Positions 52,033-61,276 of a stretch of 64,000 nucleotides of DNA are shown in pieces. The number at the start of each line of letters is the position of its first letter. Positions within the stretch are counted from its first letter, which is position 1. A model generated the notes under the pieces. The model worked only from the letters and a program-made list of their open reading frames with translations. It had not been told where the DNA came from and did no database searches. Source of the stretch: Viridibacillus arenosi (GTDB lineage Bacteria > Bacillota > Bacilli > Bacillales_A > Planococcaceae); NCBI RefSeq assembly GCF_001955655.1, contig NZ_MSPW01000014.1:1-64000 (forward strand), written 5' to 3'. The position numbers and the translations under genes are program-made.

Positions 52033-52473
52033 ATGTTTATCAGAAAACACTAATTAAAGAGAAAAAATAAATGAAACTATAAAAAATTGGCACAAATTAT
52101 TATACCTAACCAACTATCTCTTGGAGAACCACCTCTATTAGGCTTTGATTTACAGTCCTAACAGTGAAGTTATTGAATTTATAGAAGATGTTAATTTTGA
52201 TTTAACTACTAAATCAGCAACTTAAGCAATAGGGGAGGATACTAAGTAAAAGAAGGAGCTGTGATTAGCTTCTTTTTTTATGCAATAAAAGTGACAGTAC
52301 TCATCATACCTTCAAAAAAGGGCACGATTGTAGACTAAAATAGATAGAGAATAATGTTAATAAATATCAAAGCATTATAAAAATAGTGATATGATGGGGG
52401 TTATACCATCTTTTTGAATTTCAAGTCTAATGCAAAGAAGGAGCATTATTTCATTAGTAATAGGGGGAGAATA
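52033..52473. other. Gene-poor stretch with decayed fragments and a hairpin
   Basis: It contains the second NWH fragment (about 52050-52095) and a frame reading NSEVIEFIEDVNFDLTT that ends near 52225; neither has a start. A bulged hairpin with a T-run lies at about 52248-52280. The RBS AGGGGGAG for the next gene is at its end. Confidence 0.4.
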
Positions 52474-53130
52474 ATGGATAAGATTTTACAAGAAATCATA
52501 AATTGGGCCAAAATGAGCGATAAACAAATTGTTATTGGTATTTCAGGACATGGTGCTGCTGGAAAAACAACATTTGCCAATAGATTTTTAAAGCTACTAG
52601 ATTCAGACGAAGTGAATTATATTAATACTGATCCATATATTGTTAGTTCGAACATACGGAAGCATGCAATTATCGATTATACATATCAAAATGAAAATCA
52701 TCGTTATAAAATGACTGCTTGCCATCCATCCGCGCATCATTTGTCTTCCTTAGAACGAGATGTTCAGATGGTTAGAAATGGTTTAGATTTGTATACGATA
52801 GATTCACACTATATGAAAAGTGAGTTAATTTCTTCGAAAAACAAAGTAACGATTGTAGAAGGAATGAGTGTCGCATTTATTAATGCAGATTTATTTGATT
52901 TAAAAATTTTCTTTTATACAGATAGTGAAACAGAATTAATGAGAAGATCAAGCCGTGATATTGTTGAAAGGGGAACAGATATCAATTATTTAAGGCAGTC
53001 TCATGATGAACGTCGGATTCAGTACGAAGTGTTTATGCATCCGTACAGTCAGCATTTTGATATTATTATCAAAACTTCTGATGAAACAATATGTCTAGAA
53101 AAAAATACATTTGAATTTAAAGTGAAATGA
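52474..53130 (+). CDS. Uridine kinase-like P-loop nucleoside kinase
   Basis: A 218-aa P-loop kinase: IVIGISGHGAAGKTTFANRF (Walker A), YINTDPYIV, a central IVEGMSVAFIN strand, and the RSSRDIVERGTDINY lid typical of uridine kinases and phosphoribulokinases. It probably phosphorylates a nucleoside or similar small molecule. The ATG at 52474 has AGGGGGAG; a longer frame from 52414 is less likely. Confidence 0.85.
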   Translation: MDKILQEIINWAKMSDKQIVIGISGHGAAGKTTFANRFLKLLDSDEVNYINTDPYIVSSNIRKHAIIDYTYQNENHRYKMTACHPSAHHLSSLERDVQMVRNGLDLYTIDSHYMKSELISSKNKVTIVEGMSVAFINADLFDLKIFFYTDSETELMRRSSRDIVERGTDINYLRQSHDERRIQYEVFMHPYSQHFDIIIKTSDETICLEKNTFEFKVK

Positions 53131-53133
53131 AGG

Positions 53134-53176
53134 GAATCCATTTTGAATAGGTATTTTTCAAAATGGATTCTTTTTT
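53134..53176. terminator. 13-bp perfect bidirectional terminator
   Basis: GAATCCATTTTGA (53134-53146) pairs with 53158-53170, followed by TTTTTT; it lies between convergent genes. Confidence 0.9.
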
Positions 53177-53216
53177 GTGTACAACCATATTCAAATAAGG
53201 TATTAAAAACTAGCAC

Positions 53217-54692
53217 TCAATCAACTACAGATTTCATTTGCTGGCGATATGATATAGGGCTAGTCGTAAATTTCGATTTAAATACTTTTGAAAAATAATT
53301 TGCATCATTAAAGCCAGTAGTTGTGGCGATCTCACTAATTGGCAAGTTTGTTTCTCTAAGCAGTTGAATAGCATGGGTAAGACGTTTTTCATTTAAGTAT
53401 TGTTTAAAAGTAACTCCTTTAGTTGTTGAAAATAACATGCTTAAGTAACTTGTGCTAATGCCTAAGAAGTCGGCGAGTATTTTAAGGTTCAACGTGTTAT
53501 CGGAGTAATAAAGGTCAATGTAATCTAGTGCTCCATTTACATAATCAAACTGGCCGTGTTCTTTTTGGTGTACTGCCTGATTCATTACATCTTGGCAAAA
53601 AAGGACGAATTCTTGGATGATGGTGTAGAGTACTGGATGATTCAAAATCATATCAAACAATAAGTCGTATTTTTTTTCCACTTCAATCATTTTATCCATT
53701 TGGTATTTCAGCATAAATCGTCTTACTTGAGCTAATATGCTTGTAAGATGAATGCGGATGGCATCTGGTTGATAGTAAATCTCCAAATTAGAAATGTTAT
53801 ACAAAAATATCTTAATAGTTTGGACATCATTTTGCTCTAAGCTTTTAATCCAAAGGCGCTGTTGTTCAATTGTTAAAAAGTGATCGAATTTTTTGTAGAC
53901 AGGCATTTGACTAACATGAAAAATTTGAGAAAACCCATTTTGAAAACGTAAACTCAATGCTTGTTTTAATGCATTATACATCGTTTTTATGGATTTATTA
54001 GGCAAATCATAAATAGCCATATTTAAATAAGCATTATTGGATTTAGTCCACTCTCGCATAATTGATTTTCCCTTTTTAATTAACTCTTCTAGATTTTTAT
54101 CATTTGAAAAGCAGATAATTCTTTTGGATAATGGATAAAAGGTAAAGTGCTGTGAAAATGGTAGGGATTGTAGCCAATGAAAGAGTAACTCATTTTGCTC
54201 TGAAAACTCAGTTTCTATCATAAAGCAAAAAACATTGTCTTCTATTGGAGTAGGAGAATCATCTATAAAGAACGCTGGATACATTGATTTCTCTTGTACA
54301 TAGGAAAGCGTATCGTTAAAAGTATTCAATACTTGCCTCGATGCAAGTGTTAAATACTGTTTTAACAAATTCAAATCGATTGGTTTTACTAGCAAAGTTA
54401 AAGCGCGTAAAGAAAGAGCTTCTTGTGCATTCTTAAATAAGGGTTCAGCAGTTATTGTGATTAAATGATGAGGTTGAATCGATAAAGCCCTCTTTAATCC
54501 ATTTTTTTTATCTTGCATTAATATTTCAAGTTCTAGCAAAATAATTTCGGGATTCTCCATTTCAAGATAATTTATAGCATCTTCAGCAGTTCCTGCTTCG
54601 TAAACAGTTGTAATATCCAACTGATAGTGTTTTATAAACCATTGAATGCCCGTTCTTTCGGTCAGATCTCTATCGATGATTAATAGTTTCAT
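53217..54692 (-). CDS. AraC-type response regulator (YesN-like) with altered receiver
   Basis: A 491-aa protein with a receiver-like domain (residues 1-115), a middle helical region and a C-terminal AraC helix-turn-helix pair (LNLKILADFLGISTSYLSMLFS, then ISEIATTTGFNDANYFSKVFKS). In the receiver the acidic pair is IIDRD, but the phospho-acceptor position reads LLELE, with Glu54 in place of Asp, so normal phosphorylation is unlikely. No sensor kinase is adjacent. The ATG at 54692 has GGTGAG upstream. Confidence 0.87.
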   Translation of the reverse strand: MKLLIIDRDLTERTGIQWFIKHYQLDITTVYEAGTAEDAINYLEMENPEIILLELEILMQDKKNGLKRALSIQPHHLITITAEPLFKNAQEALSLRALTLLVKPIDLNLLKQYLTLASRQVLNTFNDTLSYVQEKSMYPAFFIDDSPTPIEDNVFCFMIETEFSEQNELLFHWLQSLPFSQHFTFYPLSKRIICFSNDKNLEELIKKGKSIMREWTKSNNAYLNMAIYDLPNKSIKTMYNALKQALSLRFQNGFSQIFHVSQMPVYKKFDHFLTIEQQRLWIKSLEQNDVQTIKIFLYNISNLEIYYQPDAIRIHLTSILAQVRRFMLKYQMDKMIEVEKKYDLLFDMILNHPVLYTIIQEFVLFCQDVMNQAVHQKEHGQFDYVNGALDYIDLYYSDNTLNLKILADFLGISTSYLSMLFSTTKGVTFKQYLNEKRLTHAIQLLRETNLPISEIATTTGFNDANYFSKVFKSKFTTSPISYRQQMKSVVD

Positions 54693-55349
54693 CCTGCTCA
54701 CCACCACGCCATTATTTATGATTAATACGTTATTGATATAAAATCTAATAAAAGTCCCTGTTTAATCTAATATAATTCTATACAATCTAAAATAATTCCT
54801 CTTTTTGTTATATTACCTATTCAAAGCTATTGTCTAAATGATACCTAGATTGCCAACAGTTTATTGAAATGTTTTATATGATTTAAAGACAATTATTTAA
54901 ACAACTGCAAATGAATTCGTGGGATAAACTGTATTAGCATATGATGTTTTGAAACAATGATTTCTGGAAACGGCTATATGGAAATTAGTGAGATTGAAAA
55001 GACTTTAAAATTTCCATAGACCTAAGCCACCATATGGCTGAACGTTTAGAAGAAGTCATTGAACGAATCTGAGGATATTATGAGGTGATAATTGGAATTT
55101 CATAAAACATTGTCGATAAGTTTTAGAAATACAGATCACACAATAAGTGTTGAAGTAAACCATCCACTAAAAAATCAATCTAAAAGTAGGAAACCTAAAT
55201 AAATGAACTAATTACTAAGATTCGTTTATTTGATGAGGGACATTTTACCACTTGATTTTGATATAGGTAAAGAGAATTAAGACCGAGAGTCTGATTATGA
55301 AGTGAAGTTCCGTTAAGGGGTTTAAAATTTAAATTAGTGGAGGTTCCGA
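54693..55349. other. Gene-poor stretch before the phage genes
   Basis: Left part AT-rich, with the promoter of the minus-strand regulator. From about 54970 short plus-strand frames appear (MEISEIEKTLKFP, then MAERLEEVIERI), each ended by stops. They may be phage-derived remnants. Confidence 0.4.
55092..55202 (+). CDS. Possible 36-aa small protein
   Basis: A TTG after GAGGTGAT opens 36 codons (begins MEFHKTLSISFRNTDHT, ends basic SKSRKPK). The composition is protein-like, but no family is recognised. It lies just upstream of the tail-spike gene. Confidence 0.35.
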   Translation: MEFHKTLSISFRNTDHTISVEVNHPLKNQSKSRKPK

Positions 55350-56558
55350 ATGAGTGAATCCAAAACACAGGTGTTTGTCAGTGACTTTACAGGGGCGACG
55401 GATGCCATCAAAATTCAAGCGGCGTTAGATTTTGCGTTTGCTAATAAGCAAAAAGTCGTCATTGCAGAAGAACGTAAATACCAACTAAACGCAACAATTA
55501 AAATCCGTGAAGGTGTAGAGTTACGAGGAGAACGTGCAACTCATTACTCATTAGATGCAAATTTGAGAGGTTTTGAGTTGGAACAAGGAGCTTCTTTTTG
55601 TGGTGGTACGATTAGTATAGGAATTAATAATTACGCGAAGGAAGTTGTCTATTTAGACGGAAAATATAGGTATGATAGTACTAGTGTCAAAACAGTTATA
55701 CGTGATTTAGTCATGTGGAACTGGACGTCAACGACTAGCGGGATAGGTTTATCTTTATTCTCGGGTGGAGACACACATCAAATTCAATTTCTAAATATTG
55801 AACGACTGGTGATATGGAATTTTGACATAGGAATTCGATTAAACGCAACGGAACCAACTAAGGGCCAAACGTGGATCAATGCAAACCGATTCGATAAGAT
55901 CACATTGTCAGAGTGTAATCAAATGATCGTGATTGAATCAAATATTAGTGTTCCATTTGAATGTTCAGGTAACATCTTTACTAATCTGCAGATTCAACCA
56001 AGCACAACTACGAAGCAAATTCTGAAAATTTCGGGTATGGGAAATACATTCACGGGCGTTCTATGGGATACACATATGATTCAACATCAAGGACCCATTG
56101 CGGAATTTACCTCTACCAGCTCTATGAACAATATAAATATGATGTTCTTTCCTGAGGAACGTTATGTCAACAATGGTGAGCACACTAACAGAATCGGTGT
56201 AGGTGGATTGTCCTCAGAAGGTGAATTAGTGGGGCGTGACTGGAATACGGTTCAAAAAATGGGAACGTATCGTATCATTGAGCCATCTGGATTAACAGCA
56301 GCTCTTCATCAGCCAGTAGGTGCCTATGAATATGGAATTATGACCGTTTTCACAACGGGCGACAACGTAGCGCAATTTTATGTTCCACATCAAGGAACTG
56401 AGAATTTCTATATTAGATCAAAGTTCGGTTTAACCGACTGGACACCATGGAAATTGAGTGGAAAAGGTAGTGTTAATGGTCCTGCAATCATCGAAGTATT
56501 ATCAGCAGACCCAGTGAATCCTGCGATTGGTAAGGTATGGATTAGGAGTGATCTATAG
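55350..56558 (+). CDS. Phage tail spike-like protein (pectate-lyase beta-helix + knob)
   Basis: A 402-aa protein beginning with the pectate-lyase-3/tail-spike pattern (VSDFTGATDAIKIQAALDFAF, then YQLNATIKIREGVELRG). Beta-helix rungs continue to about residue 290. The C-terminal region GTYRIIEPSGLTAALHQPVG ... FYIRSKFGLTDWTPWKLSG is a pyocin-knob-like domain. It probably recognises or cleaves a cell-surface polysaccharide. A GGAGG site precedes the ATG. No capsid, tail-tube or lysis genes are near, so it is an orphan piece of prophage or a tailocin remnant. Confidence 0.82.
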   Translation: MSESKTQVFVSDFTGATDAIKIQAALDFAFANKQKVVIAEERKYQLNATIKIREGVELRGERATHYSLDANLRGFELEQGASFCGGTISIGINNYAKEVVYLDGKYRYDSTSVKTVIRDLVMWNWTSTTSGIGLSLFSGGDTHQIQFLNIERLVIWNFDIGIRLNATEPTKGQTWINANRFDKITLSECNQMIVIESNISVPFECSGNIFTNLQIQPSTTTKQILKISGMGNTFTGVLWDTHMIQHQGPIAEFTSTSSMNNINMMFFPEERYVNNGEHTNRIGVGGLSSEGELVGRDWNTVQKMGTYRIIEPSGLTAALHQPVGAYEYGIMTVFTTGDNVAQFYVPHQGTENFYIRSKFGLTDWTPWKLSGKGSVNGPAIIEVLSADPVNPAIGKVWIRSDL

Positions 56559-57236
56559 ATGGGTACGCCTATTGCCTATCAACGCATCCAAACAGCAAAA
56601 GGGACATTTGAAATTCCATTGTACTCAATGAAAGATGCGACTATCCTGGATAAATCTCTAAAGATGATGACGCATAAAGGTCTAGCTTGCTATGAACTAG
56701 TCGATGCGAAGGTGGGTGGGGTTGAAAATTCTTCCTTCCTTAGAATTCAAACCCACAAGGGACTGAAAGCCATTAAGGGTGTTGTGAACATCATCAAGCC
56801 GATTAACACGGCAAAAGCAAGGGCAAATGACAAGGCATCAATTATTATAGAAAATACACCAGATTATTTCCATGTTTCAACTCCTTGGGCGGGGACGGGG
56901 CTTGTTATACCGATTGGACTATTAGTTCCAAATCATTATTATGATTTTACAATGTCTATAGAAATTTCATATTCCTTAACCAAAGCAGACTTTGTACTAG
57001 TGAATGTATGGAACGCTACTCAAAAAAAGTATTTAGTTAATGGAATGGCTATTATGTTTAGCACTCCAAGCGTTGGAGTTAAACAGGATTTGAAAAGTAT
57101 TCGGTTAAACACGGATTCAATCTTGGCGACAGATCAGATTGAGTTAAAAATATTTGCTGCAAATGGTGACAAAAGCACGGATGATTCGTTAAACTTTAAA
57201 GTCTATAAAGCAGGTATGACGATTAAATTAGTGTAA
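56559..57236 (+). CDS. Phage tail-associated hypothetical protein
   Basis: A 225-aa beta-rich protein that starts at the base after the tail-spike stop codon. Strand-rich segments with repeated THKGL (MMTHKGLACYE and IQTHKGLKAI) and a later lectin-like sandwich (DFTMSIEIS, ADFVLVNVW) suggest a tail accessory or receptor-binding subunit. No specific family recognised. It is coupled to the spike gene. Confidence 0.6.
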   Translation: MGTPIAYQRIQTAKGTFEIPLYSMKDATILDKSLKMMTHKGLACYELVDAKVGGVENSSFLRIQTHKGLKAIKGVVNIIKPINTAKARANDKASIIIENTPDYFHVSTPWAGTGLVIPIGLLVPNHYYDFTMSIEISYSLTKADFVLVNVWNATQKKYLVNGMAIMFSTPSVGVKQDLKSIRLNTDSILATDQIELKIFAANGDKSTDDSLNFKVYKAGMTIKLV

Positions 57237-57242
57237 AAACAC

Positions 57243-57268
57243 AAGGGGGACATACAGTGCCCCTTTTT
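57243..57268 (+). terminator. Short terminator after the tail genes
   Basis: AAGGGG (57243-57248) pairs with CCCCTT (57260-57265), followed by TTT. Confidence 0.6.
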
Positions 57269-57375
57269 GTTCGTTTTGTTGATAAACGTGAAGTTATGTC
57301 CCTTATCCATAACAGATAGGAAAATATGTAGTGTAGGTGTAAAGTATCTTAGTACATAGTTGAAAAATATATAAT

Positions 57376-57426
57376 AAAAAACAAACCTAATCACCAATAT
57401 AAGTTGGTAGATAGGTTTGTTTTTTT
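57376..57426. terminator. Bidirectional terminator between tail genes and activator gene
   Basis: A 13-bp outer stem (AAAAAACAAACCT, 57376-57388 with 57413-57425) and an inner ACCAA/TTGGT stem, with A and T runs at the two ends. Confidence 0.85.
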
Positions 57427-57490
57427 AGTTACTATAACTAATTTTTTGATCTATATATCAATCGAGTATCTATATTTCTCACATCATACT

Positions 57491-59179
57491 CTAAAATACT
57501 TCTTCAGATTTAACCAGACCTAATTTTTTTATGTGGTATTGTAACGATTGTCTTGAAATATTTAATTGTTTTGCTGCAACTGTTATATTCCATTTATTGC
57601 GTACAAGTATGTTTTCTATATAATTAGCTTGATTAGATTCTAGGATGGACTTAAGTGGCCTTGCTATTTCTTCGACACGATCTGTAATTGAGAGTTTTTT
57701 TCTTAGATAATGAGGTAAAAAGGATTCGATAACAGTTTCATTAGACTTAGCTTGAATTACTAAATTCTCAATTAAGTGCTGTAACTCTCTTGTATTTCCT
57801 GGCCAGTCATACGAGAGTAAAGTTTTAAAAAGTGTAGGTGAGAGTACAATGTTTTGTTTTAAATACTTTTTTTGATAAGTTGATAGGAAGTGATTGATGA
57901 AAAATAATATATCTTCAGCTCTTTCTCTTAATGGGGGAATATAAATACTTGAATGTGCGATTCGATAGAACAAATCCAATCGCATTCTACCTTCAGAAGC
58001 AAGCAGTTCTGGATCCTCATTAGATGCACTAATAACACTACAAGTAATAGGAATTAATTTATTACTACCTACTCTTCTTACTGCCCTTTCTTGTAAAATA
58101 CGCATAAGTTTAGGTTGAAGAGTTATCGGCAATGAATTTATTTCATCTAAAAACAAAGTTCCATTCTTTGCATATTCAAATAATCCTTCTTGTTCAACCG
58201 CACCAGTAAAGGCTCCCTTAACTGAACCAAATAGAGTACTCTCTAGCAAATTTTCAGGAATTGCCGCACAGTTTACAGCTACAAATGGATTGTTCGCACG
58301 TGGACTGAAATTGTGCATACTTTGAGCAAATAACTCTTTTCCTGTTCCAGTTTCACCGACAATTAGAGCATCAGTATTGTAAAGTGAAATGTTTTGTGCC
58401 TCTTCAATTGCCTTCTTTAAAACATGACTCTCGCCCTTAATATTTTCAAATGTATATAGAGTTCCATTTGTATTTCCTATCACCTGAAAATCCTTTGAAA
58501 CGAGACTACGTTTTAATTCAATTGTTTCTAGAAGTTTGTTTTTTAAACTGGTTTCAGTATGGCTTATCGAAAATACTGCAATTGTTTGTCCGTCTTTTTG
58601 TATTGGAAAAGAACTATAGCCCACGTATTGTGGTCCATTATTTGTTTTAGAATGAGCTTTGTATTTTGCGTAAATGGGCTTACCCGTTTTGAAGATATGC
58701 GCATGTTCAGATTGTCTTCTATTGTACTTATAAACATCCCAAAGTTTGTTGTTTAAAACTACATTTTTTTTCATTTGTTCCATTTGTTCCTGAGCTTTAT
58801 TGTAGTAGATGATACACCCATCACGATCACTAATTATTACTCCTTCATTAAGGTTTTCTAAGACTTCTTCTAAACAAAAAAGGCGATTAGTTTGATTATT
58901 TGAAAGGTCACCAATATCTTCGAATGTTAGAAATATAAAATTATACTCAAATGAGTAAGAGTCTAACTTTATTTTATAATGACGTCCATCAATTGAAATG
59001 ATTGTATTATTCTCCAACTCGCTTTTATCTATCTGAAATACTTCACAAATAGAAATATTTTTTCGCAAATGTAATGAAATATTCGGATGGGTTTTCCACC
59101 ATAGAATTTCAAACTGTTCGTTCATCACAATGACATTCGTACAAAGGTTATCCACTAGTCTTTTTAATTCTTCGATCAA
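57491..59179 (-). CDS. Sigma-54-dependent activator (PAS-AAA+-Fis), probably of the hut operon
   Basis: A 562-aa enhancer-binding protein. A PAS-type sensor region lies at about residues 100-230 (VLENLNEGVIISDRDGCIIYYN). The AAA+ domain has Walker A GETGTGKE, the sigma-54-contact loop KGAFTGA and the NTLFLDEINSLP-like Walker B region. The C-terminal Fis-type helix-turn-helix is NITVAAKQLNISRQSLQYHI. The architecture is that of RocR. It is divergent from hutU, whose upstream region has a sigma-54 promoter and two identical candidate sites, so it should activate hut expression in response to a ligand such as histidine or urocanate (inferred). Confidence 0.93.
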   Translation of the reverse strand: MIEELKRLVDNLCTNVIVMNEQFEILWWKTHPNISLHLRKNISICEVFQIDKSELENNTIISIDGRHYKIKLDSYSFEYNFIFLTFEDIGDLSNNQTNRLFCLEEVLENLNEGVIISDRDGCIIYYNKAQEQMEQMKKNVVLNNKLWDVYKYNRRQSEHAHIFKTGKPIYAKYKAHSKTNNGPQYVGYSSFPIQKDGQTIAVFSISHTETSLKNKLLETIELKRSLVSKDFQVIGNTNGTLYTFENIKGESHVLKKAIEEAQNISLYNTDALIVGETGTGKELFAQSMHNFSPRANNPFVAVNCAAIPENLLESTLFGSVKGAFTGAVEQEGLFEYAKNGTLFLDEINSLPITLQPKLMRILQERAVRRVGSNKLIPITCSVISASNEDPELLASEGRMRLDLFYRIAHSSIYIPPLRERAEDILFFINHFLSTYQKKYLKQNIVLSPTLFKTLLSYDWPGNTRELQHLIENLVIQAKSNETVIESFLPHYLRKKLSITDRVEEIARPLKSILESNQANYIENILVRNKWNITVAAKQLNISRQSLQYHIKKLGLVKSEEVF

Positions 59180-59216
59180 TGAAAAAGTCCCCCTTTGAAA
59201 CTATTATGCTCATATA

Positions 59217-59232
59217 TGCAAAATTTATCTGC
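59217..59232. promoter_or_regulatory. Upstream activator site 1
   Basis: TGCAAAATTTATCTGC, with GCA/TGC half-sites; identical to the site at 59304. It lies in the intergenic region beside the activator's own start, so it may also mediate autoregulation. Confidence 0.7.
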
Positions 59233-59303
59233 TACATAGAATTGTAACATAAAACATTGATATTTCAGAAAAATAAGAATTTTATAGATTTATAGTTTTT
59301 TTT

Positions 59304-59319
59304 TGCAAAATTTATCTGC
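59304..59319. promoter_or_regulatory. Upstream activator site 2
   Basis: An exact 16-bp repeat of site 1, 87 bp further on and about 120 bp upstream of the -24/-12 promoter, a normal enhancer distance for sigma-54 activators. Confidence 0.75.
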
Positions 59320-59440
59320 AGTTTTTAAAGAGAAATGTAATGAAAAAATTTAATTTAACTCTTATGAAAATAATTAAATTCGTTGAAAGTCCCATATCTT
59401 ATTATTTAACCATTAGTGATTTGGTTTTATAAAAAAGAGT

Positions 59441-59456
59441 TGGCACACCTTTTGCT
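59441..59456 (+). promoter_or_regulatory. Sigma-54 (-24/-12) promoter of the hut operon
   Basis: TGGCAC-ACCTT-TTGCT matches the consensus TGGCAC-N5-TTGCw, with the invariant GG (59442-59443) and GC (59454-59455) separated by 10 bp. It lies 38 nt before the hutU start. Confidence 0.9.
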
Positions 59457-59493
59457 TATATTATTTGTATAACCTAAAAGGGGGCATTTATTT

Positions 59494-61215
59494 ATGAAAA
59501 CACCAGAAATTTTATACTCAGTAAAAGCACAAAGAGGAAATGTACTTCGTTGTAAAGGGTGGAGACAAGAAGTAATTTTAAGAATGCTTGAAAACAATAT
59601 GGAAAATGCAGAAAAACCTGAGGAGTTAGTAATCTATGGAGGGATTGGGAAAGCAGCTCGAAATTGGGAATCGTACCATGCGATTGTTGATTCTCTTAAA
59701 AACTTGGAAGATGATGAAACTTTAGTCGTTCAATCAGGTATGCCGGTTGCTATTTTCAAAACACACAAATATGCTCCAACTGTTGTTATGGCAACTACAA
59801 ATATCATGAAAGCTGATTGGCCAACGTTTTATGATTTACAAGATAAAAACCTGACGATGTATGCTAATTACACTGCAGCACCTTGGGAATATATCGGAAC
59901 ACAAGGTGTAATTCAAGGCACATTTGAAACACTTTCTGCAATTGCTCGTTTACACTACAACGATTCATTAGTAGGGAAAATTTTACTGACTGCAGGTGCA
60001 GGGGGCATGGGCGGAAATCAAACACGTGCTATGACGATGCACGGGGGTGTCGCGATTTTATGCGATTCAAATATTGAAATTATTAATCGCCGTATTGAAA
60101 AAGGATTTATAGATGTAGTTGTTGAATCGTTCGATAAAGCCGTCTCACTAGCAAAGGAGAAAGCAGAAAAGGGAGAAGCAATAGGTATTGCAGTAGTTGG
60201 AAACGCTGCAGATATTTTTGAAGAAGCTTTAGAGAAGAATTTCTTGCCAGACATTACTACTTCTATGACTCCTGCGCATGATCCATTTGCATATTTACCT
60301 GCGAATTATACAGTAGAAGAGGCTGAGGCATTACGTAAATCAGATCGCGATAAATACCTAGTAGAAGCTCGTAAAACTATGGTTCGTGAACTTAATGCAC
60401 TTATAAAGTTCTTAGATTTGGGCGTAAATTCATTTGAATATGGCACGAGCATTCGTAAAGAATGTATTGATGCGGGAATGGATGCAAAAGAAGCAAAACG
60501 TTTACCTGGATTTGTTGCAGAATACATCCGTCCATTATTCTGTGAAGGACGTGGGCCATTCCGATGGATTTGTATGTCAGGTGAAGCTGAAGATTTACGT
60601 AAAATTGATGATATGATTTTAGAAAAATTTAGTGATGATTTATTAGTCACACGTTGGATTAAGTTAGCAAAAGAACATATTCCAATTGAAGCATTACCAG
60701 CTCGTATTTGTTATATGGGATTTGGCCAACGCAAAAAATTTGCACTAGAAGTAAATGACATGATCCGTAAAGGGGAATTGAGCGGACCAGTTGCATTTTC
60801 TCGCGACAATTTAGACTCTGGATCAATTGTAAATCCAACATTTGAGTCTGAAAATATGAAAGATGGTGGAGATTTAATTTCGGACTGGCCAGTATTAAAT
60901 GGCTTATTGAATGCAGTTGGAATGTGTGACTTAATCGCCCTACAGGCTAATTATTCTATGGGTGAAGCTGTTCATACTGGAGTAACAATGATTGCTGATG
61001 GTACTGAAGAAGCGGATATGCGCCTTGAAGTTGCTATGACAGTCGATTCGGGTATTGGAGTAATACGCCATGCACAAGCAGGTTATGAAACTGCTAAAGA
61101 AGTAGCAAATGGGAAAGGTAAATTAACAAATGAAAGTATTCAAGTTCCATTATGGTGGGAGCCAACAGCTACATTTGGACCAAAAGATGTAAAAAAAACT
61201 AGTGTGCTGAAGTAA
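59494..61215 (+). CDS. hutU: Urocanate hydratase
   Basis: A 573-aa urocanase, second enzyme of histidine degradation (urocanate to imidazolonepropionate), with the NAD-binding AGAGGMGGNQ motif near residue 170 and VIYGGIGKAARNWESY near the N-terminus. The length is close to the family's 550-560. It is the first gene of the operon after the sigma-54 promoter, with an AAAGGGGG site. hutH (histidase) is not in the window and may lie further downstream or elsewhere. Confidence 0.93.
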   Translation: MKTPEILYSVKAQRGNVLRCKGWRQEVILRMLENNMENAEKPEELVIYGGIGKAARNWESYHAIVDSLKNLEDDETLVVQSGMPVAIFKTHKYAPTVVMATTNIMKADWPTFYDLQDKNLTMYANYTAAPWEYIGTQGVIQGTFETLSAIARLHYNDSLVGKILLTAGAGGMGGNQTRAMTMHGGVAILCDSNIEIINRRIEKGFIDVVVESFDKAVSLAKEKAEKGEAIGIAVVGNAADIFEEALEKNFLPDITTSMTPAHDPFAYLPANYTVEEAEALRKSDRDKYLVEARKTMVRELNALIKFLDLGVNSFEYGTSIRKECIDAGMDAKEAKRLPGFVAEYIRPLFCEGRGPFRWICMSGEAEDLRKIDDMILEKFSDDLLVTRWIKLAKEHIPIEALPARICYMGFGQRKKFALEVNDMIRKGELSGPVAFSRDNLDSGSIVNPTFESENMKDGGDLISDWPVLNGLLNAVGMCDLIALQANYSMGEAVHTGVTMIADGTEEADMRLEVAMTVDSGIGVIRHAQAGYETAKEVANGKGKLTNESIQVPLWWEPTATFGPKDVKKTSVLK

Positions 61216-61226
61216 TAAATTTTTGT

Positions 61227-61256
61227 GGGTCTAATCAAAAATGTTAGGCCCTTTTT
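61227..61256 (+). terminator. Intra-operon terminator/attenuator after hutU
   Basis: An 8-bp stem with one G-U pair (GGGTCTAA, 61227-61234, with 61244-61251) followed by TTTTT, between hutU and the transporter gene. It probably lowers downstream expression relative to hutU. Confidence 0.65.
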
Positions 61257-61276
61257 AAATGAATTGAGGTGGAAAA

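Noticed and set aside
59180-59493. HutP-type antiterminator hairpin before hutU
   Set aside because: The leader after the sigma-54 promoter is only about 25-38 nt, with no terminator hairpin or NAG repeats.
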